Below are positions 38,401-44,090 of a stretch of DNA of 64,000 bases, piece after piece. The stretch is from Flavobacteriales bacterium (GTDB lineage: Bacteria > Bacteroidota > Bacteroidia > NS11-12g > UBA9320). Within the stretch, counting starts at the first letter, position 1. Each line of letters opens with the position of its first letter. Below the pieces are notes generated by a model. That model was not told the origin of the DNA. It ran no database searches and saw only the letters and a program-made list of their open reading frames with translations. The stretch lies in contig JACJZV010000001.1 of NCBI GenBank assembly GCA_020635395.1, positions 1,302,001 to 1,366,000 on the forward strand, given 5' to 3'. Both the position numbers and the translations under genes were made by a program.

Positions 38401-38776
38401 CACCCGAAATGCCTCATACGAGCAAAAAGACCCATTGTTGATTTACAAATTGGAATCATTCAATTTGTTTAAAAGTATGGTAAATGAGCTAAACAGCGAA
38501 ATGCTCTCGCTATTGTTTAGGGGCACCATCGAGTCTCAAGATTCAAGCCAAGTGAGACAGGCTCAAGAAACCCACCATAGAAGAGGTGATGAAGGCATGA
38601 AAACAAGTAGGGCAGATGACATAGGTTTATCTAATAAAACTCCACAGCAACAACCAGCTCAGGTGCAGAGAGAAATTTCTAAACCCATTAAGGTGGAAAA
38701 TAAAATTGGAAGAAACGACCCATGCCCATGCGGAAGTGGAAAAAAATACAAGAAGTGCCACGGCACAAACGTTTAA
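35465..38776 (+). CDS. secA: Preprotein translocase ATPase SecA
   Basis: An 1,103-residue motor of Sec export that pushes preproteins through SecYEG. Visible are [16 protein letters not shown] (Walker A, about residues 190-205), [15 protein letters not shown] (about 305-320), and [12 protein letters not shown] with [23 protein letters not shown] in the second helicase half. The C-terminal zinc motif [14 protein letters not shown] ends the protein. It is longer than the E. coli protein (901) because of insertions in the N-terminal 110 residues and around 345-460, as usual in Bacteroidota. Confidence 0.97.
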   Translation: [1103 protein letters not shown]

Positions 38777-38786
38777 CTTTGTAGGT

Positions 38787-39179
38787 ATGAAAAAGTTGCT
38801 TTTTATTTCTGTTTTAGTTTCCGTTGCAGTATTTGGTTATAGCCAAGGAAAAGTGGAAGTGATAGGAGGCGAGCCTCTTGATAAATTGGTAAACAACAAA
38901 GTGGCTTCGGTGGACACCAACAATTTGTGGGGCTATCGCATTCAATTGTATTTCAGCACCAGCCGAACAGAGGCCACCAAAATGGCCAGTAAATTCAAAG
39001 CACAATATCCGGAAATGGCTGTGGAGGTATATCAAGATTACTACCAGCCCAACTGGAGGGTAAGAGTTGGTAATTATTACCGAAAAATAGATGCACAAAA
39101 AGATATGCACCGTTTTGCAGCCGAGTTTGGCGATGTTTTTTTAGTGAGAGACGTTATTCAGTTGCCCTCACTTAGGTAG
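38787..39179 (+). CDS. Secreted SPOR-domain-like protein
   Basis: Start at ATG 38787 (130 residues); the frame is open 81 bp upstream, but that lies in the secA 3' end. A signal peptide ends in GYSQ. The mature part has a SPOR-type peptidoglycan-binding fold, with YRIQLYFSTSRTEATKMASKF and the second strand pair WRVRVGNYYRKIDAQKDM, residues about 55-130. SPOR domains bind denuded glycan strands. It lies 10 bp after secA and converges with the DUF4249 gene, with 4 bp between the stops. Confidence 0.82.
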   Translation: MKKLLFISVLVSVAVFGYSQGKVEVIGGEPLDKLVNNKVASVDTNNLWGYRIQLYFSTSRTEATKMASKFKAQYPEMAVEVYQDYYQPNWRVRVGNYYRKIDAQKDMHRFAAEFGDVFLVRDVIQLPSLR

Positions 39180-39183
39180 CTTA

Positions 39184-40077
39184 TCAGCGAATGGTGTCGC
39201 TGTCTATGGTTGACCCCATAAAAATTCCTGCTCCATTTTCAATGTTGTTATAAACAATAACAGTGTTTTCGCTTGAGCCTGAAGCCACGAGATCTGCATT
39301 CTCCCTATAGGCATTGAGCGTGTTGTAATACTTAAAATATTCGTTAGAAACCGTTCTGATTTGCACTAAATATAGAATGTCCGAATTTCCTGCAACCAAC
39401 CCTCCTGGAGGCACTACGGATATTTTTTTCTTTTGACCGTTGAATAATTTATCCGAAAACAAATACCCGCCATCATCCAATTTAATGGTTTCTGATGCGG
39501 CCAAGGATGGGTCATCTAAAGCAAAATCAAAAGGAATAAATAAGTCGGCGGCTTCGCTATAATATAAAAAGTGGGCAATGTAATATTGGCTTCCGGCTAT
39601 ATCAGTCCAGCTAACCGAGATTAGGTCACTGGGTTTGCCTTCCATATCTATGCCGCCATTCAAAGCAAATTCAACTTTTTTGTCAAGAAGTTTTGCGGGC
39701 ATGTAGGTGGTTGCGGTGGCAGTAGAGTATTTTCCTAATTTATCTTTAACCTGCAGTGTGTAAACTTCTCCGGGTTTGGCCGCTTTGTTAGAAACAAAAC
39801 AGTTGCACGATGCATCAAAACTAACCGGAAATGTTCCACTCGAAGCTCCGGTGAGCGAAATATCTACATCCTTATAGGGTGCTGGAACGTCTGTGGTAAA
39901 GGGGTTTACCGTATTCTCTATTTTTAAAGAAATAATATTCTCATTATCTATGGATGAATTTATTGATAATTTTGGTTCAAAATCAGGCAATTCATTTGCG
40001 GGTATTTCAATAGAGTTGCATGAACCGGCAAACAGGGCAGTTAATATATACAAAGATGTTGCTATTCTATTTTTCAT
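39184..40077 (-). CDS. DUF4249 lipoprotein
   Basis: A 297-residue lipoprotein; the lipobox is FAGSC with Cys at about residue 20. The body matches the Bacteroidota DUF4249 pattern: an N-terminal Ig-like region (PKLSINSSIDNENIISLKIENT), the stretch DVDISLTGASSGTFPVSFDASCNCFVS, and the C-terminal YFKYYNTLNAY region. These lipoproteins are usually encoded next to a TonB-dependent receptor, as here, and may act as its surface partner. The role is inferred from that pairing. It is 11 bp downstream of the receptor gene. Confidence 0.85.
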   Translation of the reverse strand: MKNRIATSLYILTALFAGSCNSIEIPANELPDFEPKLSINSSIDNENIISLKIENTVNPFTTDVPAPYKDVDISLTGASSGTFPVSFDASCNCFVSNKAAKPGEVYTLQVKDKLGKYSTATATTYMPAKLLDKKVEFALNGGIDMEGKPSDLISVSWTDIAGSQYYIAHFLYYSEAADLFIPFDFALDDPSLAASETIKLDDGGYLFSDKLFNGQKKKISVVPPGGLVAGNSDILYLVQIRTVSNEYFKYYNTLNAYRENADLVASGSSENTVIVYNNIENGAGIFMGSTIDSDTIR

Positions 40078-40088
40078 AATTTAAATTT

Positions 40089-42410
40089 TTAGAGTGTTAA
40101 AACGTATGCTAAGGATGGCATAAAAACAAGTTCATACTGTTTTATTGGTTGAAATCTGGTTTGGGTTGAATTGTTTGGGTCAATCTGAGTAAAAATTCTA
40201 CTCACATTTTGAGAGGCCAAAACATTATAAACAGAAAATTCAAAACGCCCATAAGTCAAAAGATTGTAGGATACTTTAAGGTCTAACCGACTGTAAATGG
40301 GTGTGTAATAGTTATTTATGTGGTCGTATCCCAAAATAATGTTGCCGTCAATGTCTCTGTATCTCGAAGTGGGGAGTGTAAAGGGTTGTTTGCCCATAAA
40401 GGTAAAATTGGCGGAGAAAATAAATTGATCGGAAGCATTGACAATTAGCCCCAGTTTCGTTGAATAACTTCTGTTAAAATCGAAGTTAAATTTCTCACCA
40501 TTATTCAAATCATCAAACTGTCTGTTTGATTTCATGAGATTAAGATTGGCAAAAAATATAACATTTTCCGCACGCACATTTAGGCTCGACTCAAGTCCAT
40601 AAGCCTTACCTTTTCCCTTTTGCGATACTTCGTTGATATTGCCCAACCCCAATTCGTAGTATGAACTGAATAAGTACTGATTATCAATGGTTTTAAAATA
40701 GGCTTCATTAATCCATTGCACATTTTCATTAAGGATTTTTACCAAACCTGCCGAAAGAATATTGGCATTTTGTGGCAATAAATCTGCGTTTGCCGGAAGC
40801 CAGTTGATTAATTTAATAAAGTCGCTCGAATAGGCTCCGTAAAGGTGTTTGAATTGGTTCATTCTTGCATACCCAAATTTTAAAGAAGTTGTGGCATCAA
40901 GTTTATAACGACCTGACACCCGCGGCTCTATATAGGGTTTTGTAAAATCAAGACATGAATAAAGAACACCTCTTGCCCCAAAATTAACTAAAAGTTTGTC
41001 CGAGAATTTTCGCTCTGTTTCTATATAAGCAGCTGACTCGATACTACCAATATTGGTGGTGTCGCCGTATTGTGTAAAGGCAGTCAAATTATGCAGTGCA
41101 TCAAAATCGCTCCCAGACAGATTGCCGGAGTTTGTTTGCGTAATTACGTTTTGTAGGCCAAATCTTAGGTCGGATTTTTTTGGTCGATGTTTTACAAAGT
41201 CAGCATTCAAAACAAAGTCATTTCGCTTGTTTTTATAACTTATTTCCGACGAAAAAGGATCGCCCGGAGGTGGGTTGGTGCTCGAAAAAGTAAGTTTTTC
41301 TGCAATTTGAAAAGCGGAAATTCCGGCCATAAAATTGCACGAAAGGTTTTTGTTGAATTGATGATTGAGTTGGACGTTTGTTACATGAGATCTTTCGGTA
41401 AATTTAAAAACAAAAGTCTCCATGCTTTTAGCAGCCGTATCAAACCTATCTAATTCATATCCAAATTGATTGGCCTGTAGAAAGTAGTTAAAGCTCAATT
41501 TATCTTTGTTGGACACATTGAATGTAGTGCCAATAGTAAATTCAGAATTAACAGGAACAAACCCAAGCGATTGGCTAAAAAGTACGTCAACAAGCGAACG
41601 ACGGAAACCTAAGTTGAATCCGCCATTTTTTCCTATTGGTGCTTTTACATTGAGTGTGGCCATCATTAGAGTAATCTGCAAATCTGTTGAAACCTCTTCT
41701 GGCACTGCTTTATTGCTGCTAATGTCTATTACACTGGATAAGGTGCCCCCAAATCTTGCAGGAAAAGCCCCTTTATAAACCGTAACATTATCGTAATTAA
41801 AACCAGAATAGTTGGACAGAAATCCGCCAAAATGGCCACGAGAGTTGTTGGCAATTCCGTTCAATAAAAATTGATTTTGACCAATGGCATCACCGCGAAT
41901 GGAAATATCGCCAAAGCCACTAAGTCCAAAATCAATGCCAGCCTGAGTTTGCAATAATTTGTTCAGCTCTGGTTCTCCAAAAATATAGGGCAAATGAATC
42001 AGGGTTTTTGGATTTAAGTTAAGATAGTCGGTTTGAGAAGATTCCAAATAATGTGTTCCAATAGAGGAAGGTTTGAATGAATTCTCCATTAAATTGAATA
42101 GTTCGATGAGATAAAATTTCAACGGGGCGTTCAACTCTTTTGTGGAAATACCTTTTCTAAATGGTTTAAAGCCTTCCGCCGATATTTCAATTATCGTATC
42201 ATCTTCAAAAACGGTGGCAAAAAAATGCCCATTAATGTCAGAAATAAAATGGTCGGAGGAACCAGAAAACGAAATATCTGCATGACTTACAGGAGCACCG
42301 GATATTTCAGCATAGATGTAGCCCTCTATGTTTAGTGTGTTTTGGGCGTTTGTGGTTTTGGTCACCACCATACCCAAAATAAATAGCGATAATTGCCAAA
42401 GTTGTTTCAT
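40089..42410 (-). CDS. TonB-dependent outer membrane receptor
   Basis: Start at ATG 42410 gives 773 residues; the frame is open 75 bp more. A signal peptide ends TTNAQ. A carboxypeptidase-regulatory-like (CarbopepD_reg_2) domain covers about 25-105, the plug about 125-235 (with GFGDISIRGDAIGQNQFLLNGI), and the 22-strand barrel the rest, ending with MPSLAYVLTL. It imports an unknown ligand using TonB energy. The DUF4249 lipoprotein follows. The regulatory-like domain is usual in Bacteroidota receptors and gives no hint of substrate. Confidence 0.9.
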   Translation of the reverse strand: MKQLWQLSLFILGMVVTKTTNAQNTLNIEGYIYAEISGAPVSHADISFSGSSDHFISDINGHFFATVFEDDTIIEISAEGFKPFRKGISTKELNAPLKFYLIELFNLMENSFKPSSIGTHYLESSQTDYLNLNPKTLIHLPYIFGEPELNKLLQTQAGIDFGLSGFGDISIRGDAIGQNQFLLNGIANNSRGHFGGFLSNYSGFNYDNVTVYKGAFPARFGGTLSSVIDISSNKAVPEEVSTDLQITLMMATLNVKAPIGKNGGFNLGFRRSLVDVLFSQSLGFVPVNSEFTIGTTFNVSNKDKLSFNYFLQANQFGYELDRFDTAAKSMETFVFKFTERSHVTNVQLNHQFNKNLSCNFMAGISAFQIAEKLTFSSTNPPPGDPFSSEISYKNKRNDFVLNADFVKHRPKKSDLRFGLQNVITQTNSGNLSGSDFDALHNLTAFTQYGDTTNIGSIESAAYIETERKFSDKLLVNFGARGVLYSCLDFTKPYIEPRVSGRYKLDATTSLKFGYARMNQFKHLYGAYSSDFIKLINWLPANADLLPQNANILSAGLVKILNENVQWINEAYFKTIDNQYLFSSYYELGLGNINEVSQKGKGKAYGLESSLNVRAENVIFFANLNLMKSNRQFDDLNNGEKFNFDFNRSYSTKLGLIVNASDQFIFSANFTFMGKQPFTLPTSRYRDIDGNIILGYDHINNYYTPIYSRLDLKVSYNLLTYGRFEFSVYNVLASQNVSRIFTQIDPNNSTQTRFQPIKQYELVFMPSLAYVLTL

Positions 42411-42550
42411 TGCCAACAAATTTAATGGGTTGAAATTACTATACGGTAGTTGCACAAAAAAAATGTTTGACCACAAAAACGACACAAGGCCTTTTTTTGT
42501 GCTAAAAAATTAGGTAAAGCAAAAAAGGAATACACAATGGTATCAGCATG

Positions 42551-42597
42551 AACCTTCCCGACACCTGTGTCGGGATGCTCTAATCAGTTGAGCTACG
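42551..42597 (-). pseudogene. Truncated tRNA-Arg-like copy (D)
   Basis: On the minus strand it starts at the CGTAGCTC D-stem entry, keeps the D arm and the palindromic anticodon arm, and breaks off after AGGTT, so the T arm and acceptor 3' strand are missing. The palindrome at 42556-42575 has 9-bp arms around two central bases. The 5' acceptor strand is also replaced. It cannot be a working tRNA. Confidence 0.75.
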
Positions 42598-42837
42598 AAA
42601 GATTAATTCTATAATCCGAGTTTTACTTTTCCAAGCCTTTAATTGCTTTTCACGTTGCATGGCTTCTTGTTTTGTTGGGTAAGTTTCTACATACACCACT
42701 TTCCAGTCGGTAGCTTTTGCGGTATGTCCTTTTTTTGAATGCAGATGTTTGTAAAGCCTTTCTTCAACAGATAAAGAAGTGTATCCGATGTAATATCCGT
42801 TTAATTTATCAGAATGTAAAATATACAATGAGTACAT
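42580..42837 (-). CDS. GIY-YIG nuclease family protein (copy 1)
   Basis: An 85-residue single-domain GIY-YIG protein of the COG2827/UPF0213 type. It has YILHSDKLNGYYIGYT (residues 4-19, the two catalytic strands), Arg27 in VEERLYKHL, and Glu62 of the TKQEAMQREKQLK stretch as the metal ligand. The start ATG follows the T run of the tRNA terminator directly; a longer frame from 42870 would translate the terminator hairpin. The last residues (RSSTD) are read from the D-arm of the following tRNA-like copy. It has only the nuclease domain, with no DNA-binding extension, so its targets and activity are unknown. Confidence 0.85.
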   Translation of the reverse strand: MYSLYILHSDKLNGYYIGYTSLSVEERLYKHLHSKKGHTAKATDWKVVYVETYPTKQEAMQREKQLKAWKSKTRIIELIFRSSTD

Positions 42838-42868
42838 AAAAAAGAAGCTGCCCTTTTGAGACAGCTTC
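42838..42868 (-). terminator. Terminator upstream of GIY-YIG copy 1
   Basis: GAAGCTGTC/GGCAGCTTC hairpin (arms 42860-42868 and 42844-42852 on the minus strand) followed by T6. Identical to the hairpin after the real tRNA-Arg; here it follows the defective copy C. The nuclease ATG starts immediately after the T run. Confidence 0.8.
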
Positions 42869-42872
42869 ATTG

Positions 42873-42970
42873 TGACCGCGTCAGAGCCTGTCCCGCACCT
42901 CAGGGGCGGGAATTCAAACCTGAAACCTTCCCGACACGTGTGTCGGGATGCTCTAATCAGTTGAGCTACG
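42873..42970 (-). pseudogene. Defective tRNA-Arg-like copy with two palindromes (C)
   Basis: The 3' acceptor strand and discriminator (CGCGGTCA on the minus strand) equal those of the true tRNA-Arg, but the 5' acceptor strand is replaced by the nuclease 3' end. The anticodon arm is the CCCGACAC/GTGTCGGG palindrome (42929-42948). A second hairpin, with CCCGC/GCGGG arms (about 42890-42910), is inserted between the T loop and the 3' T stem. The ORF of GIY-YIG copy 2 ends in its D arm. Confidence 0.8.
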
Positions 42971-43210
42971 AAAGATTAATTCTATAATCCGAGTTTTACT
43001 TTTCCAAGCCTTTAATTGCTTTTCACGTTGCATGGCTTCTTGTTTTGTTGGGTAAGTTTCTACATACACCACTTTCCAGTCGGTAGCTTTTGCGGTATGT
43101 CCTTTTTTTGAATGCAGATGTTTGTAAAGCCTTTCTTCAACAGATAAAGAAGTGTATCCGATGTAATATCCGTTTAATTTATCGGAATGTAAAATATACA
43201 ATGAGTACAT
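42953..43210 (-). CDS. GIY-YIG nuclease family protein (copy 2)
   Basis: Same 85-residue protein as the copy at 42580-42837, identical in sequence; the only base change I see in the ORF is silent (Ser9, TCT versus TCC). It starts straight after the T run of the tRNA-Arg terminator and ends in the D arm of copy C. Expression would need read-through from the tRNA promoter or an internal start. The perfect conservation of the protein suggests selection or very recent duplication. Confidence 0.85.
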   Translation of the reverse strand: MYSLYILHSDKLNGYYIGYTSLSVEERLYKHLHSKKGHTAKATDWKVVYVETYPTKQEAMQREKQLKAWKSKTRIIELIFRSSTD

Positions 43211-43241
43211 AAAAAAGAAGCTGCCCTTTTGAGACAGCTTC
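43211..43241 (-). terminator. tRNA-Arg terminator
   Basis: Nine-base-pair stem GAAGCTGTC/GGCAGCTTC (43233-43241 with 43217-43225, one G-U pair), 7-nt loop, then T6 on the minus strand. It begins 5 nt after the tRNA discriminator base. Confidence 0.88.
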
Positions 43242-43245
43242 ATTG

Positions 43246-43319
43246 TGACCGCGTCAGGATTCAAACCTGAAACCTTCTGATCCGTAGTCAGATGCTCTAT
43301 TCAATTGAGCTACGCAGCC
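43246..43319 (-). tRNA. tRNA-Arg (ACG anticodon)
   Basis: A complete cloverleaf. The acceptor stem is GGCTGCG/CGCGGTC (two G-U pairs), discriminator A at 43246. D arm GCTC/GAGC, anticodon stem TCTGA/TCAGA with loop CTACGGA (ACG at 43283-43285 on the minus strand), and T arm TCAGG-TTTGAAT-CCTGA. CCA is not encoded. It is the only intact member of a five-member array and is directly followed by its terminator and the nuclease ORF. Confidence 0.93.
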
Positions 43320-43330
43320 AATTATTTTTC

Positions 43331-43407
43331 CATTTGCGTCAGGATTTTTACCTGAAACCTTCCCAACACGAGTGTCGGGGTGCTCTATTCAATCGAGCTA
43401 CGCAGCC
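43331..43407 (-). pseudogene. tRNA-Arg-like copy with palindromic anticodon arm (B)
   Basis: A 77-nt tRNA-like sequence with an intact 5' acceptor strand and D arm (GCTC/GAGC). The anticodon arm is a 20-nt imperfect palindrome (43361-43380), so a normal 5-bp stem with a 7-nt loop cannot form. The T loop reads TAAAAAT instead of TTCGAAT-like, and the 3' acceptor strand CGCAAAT does not pair fully. It lies 11 bp from the true tRNA and starts 88 bp from it. Confidence 0.78.
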
Positions 43408-43417
43408 AATTATTTTC

Positions 43418-43494
43418 CATTTGCGTCAGGATTCTTACCTGAAACCTTCCCGACACGTGTGTCGGGATGCTCTATTCAGTTGAGCTACGCAGCC
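43418..43494 (-). pseudogene. tRNA-Arg-like copy with palindromic anticodon arm (A)
   Basis: It has the same organisation as copy B, starting 87 bp from it. Its anticodon arm is a palindrome with arms TCCCGACAC/GTGTCGGGA (43448-43467). The T loop is TAAGAAT and the acceptor end CGCAAAT mispairs. It is the first unit after the promoter box, so all three units up to the true tRNA-Arg are probably in one transcript. Confidence 0.78.
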
Positions 43495-43505
43495 ATTGGC
43501 GTGTG

Positions 43506-43513
43506 CAAAGGTA
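43506..43513 (-). promoter_or_regulatory. Likely promoter of the tRNA-Arg array
   Basis: TACCTTTG on the minus strand matches TAnnTTTG. It lies 11 nt before the 5' end of copy A. No convincing TTG is found at the -33 distance, so the call rests on the -7 box and the position alone. Confidence 0.45.
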
Positions 43514-43590
43514 AATATTTAAGAAAACTAGAACTAATTTTTTATTCTTTTTTGCAACCGAATTTGGATGAACTCAAAAGCAGGGTGGTT

Positions 43591-44046
43591 TTATTTACTT
43601 TTTTTTGATTGATCAATATCCCATGCCTCAAACAAAAGCGATTTTAACAAATCAATGTCAATTTCATGGATGTTTTCAAAATCACGATAAGAAACGAATT
43701 TTCGGCTTTCCAATTTGAAATACTGGGTTTCATCGTTCAGTAAATGCCCTGAAGTAAGCCCAAACCGCACGCCTTTGTAGGTTCTTTTTTTACCCCATAA
43801 AACGCTGCCCGGCCAAATGAAACAAATTGCACGATGACCGTAAAAATAGGGGACATTAAACGATAGTTTGTTTGTTGAAAAAGGCAAACAATCTTGAGTT
43901 AACTCATAAAGAAACCGACTGATTTTCAATTCGTCAGGTGGTAAATAATCAAAAAATTCTTCAAGCGTTTTAAACCGTACGTTTTGTATAGATGCCACGC
44001 AACAAAGAACGTATTTTTGAAAATCAATCAAAATATGACAAAACAT
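43591..44046 (-). CDS. DUF1801 family protein
   Basis: A 151-residue protein from ATG 44046; a GTG at 43998 gives a shorter form (135 residues) that starts just before the domain and avoids 16 Cys/Phe-rich residues. The domain has FKTLEEFFDYLPPDELKISRFL near its start, then SFNVPYFYGHRAICFIWPG and the end GVRFGLTSGHLL, as in YdhG-like DUF1801 proteins. The function of the family is not known. It is divergent from a T9SS gene and downstream of the tRNA array promoter region. Confidence 0.75.
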   Translation of the reverse strand: MFCHILIDFQKYVLCCVASIQNVRFKTLEEFFDYLPPDELKISRFLYELTQDCLPFSTNKLSFNVPYFYGHRAICFIWPGSVLWGKKRTYKGVRFGLTSGHLLNDETQYFKLESRKFVSYRDFENIHEIDIDLLKSLLFEAWDIDQSKKSK

Positions 44047-44090
44047 TTCTGCTAATTGAATGGCAACTTCCTAAATTGCAAAAAAAAGTC

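Larger units (their letters stand above)
42551..42884 (-). repeat. GIY-YIG/tRNA tandem repeat, copy 1
   Basis: This 334-bp segment is repeated at 42924-43257 with a period of 373 bp. By eye I find only two differences: C/G at 42565/42938 in the palindrome centre and A/G at 42811/43184, a silent Ser codon change. The 39 bp between the copies (42885-42923) carry an extra palindrome. The repeat includes a nuclease ORF, a terminator hairpin and parts of a tRNA-like copy. Confidence 0.9.
42924..43257 (-). repeat. GIY-YIG/tRNA tandem repeat, copy 2
   Basis: The second copy of the 334-bp tandem unit; it joins the true tRNA-Arg gene at its right end (the match stops in the T arm, at the GCGTCAG shared with the tRNA). 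The two copies differ at two bases by eye. This near identity implies recent duplication or gene conversion. Confidence 0.9.

Noticed and set aside
43331..43494. Regularly spaced repeats (87-88 bp) that could be a CRISPR array
   Set aside because: The repeated sequence is a tRNA-like unit, the array has only two such defective units plus the real tRNA, and there are no spacers and no cas genes.
43331..43494. Copies A and B as additional functional tRNAs (they contain ACG and TCG in the palindrome loop)
   Set aside because: The anticodon arm is a long palindrome without a 7-nt loop, the T loop lacks TTCGAAT-like sequence and the acceptor stem mispairs.
43292..43608. Two overlapping plus-strand open frames of 63 and 78 codons
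   Set aside because: They run antisense through the tRNA-like copies and repeat their palindromes; no signal or motif supports a gene.
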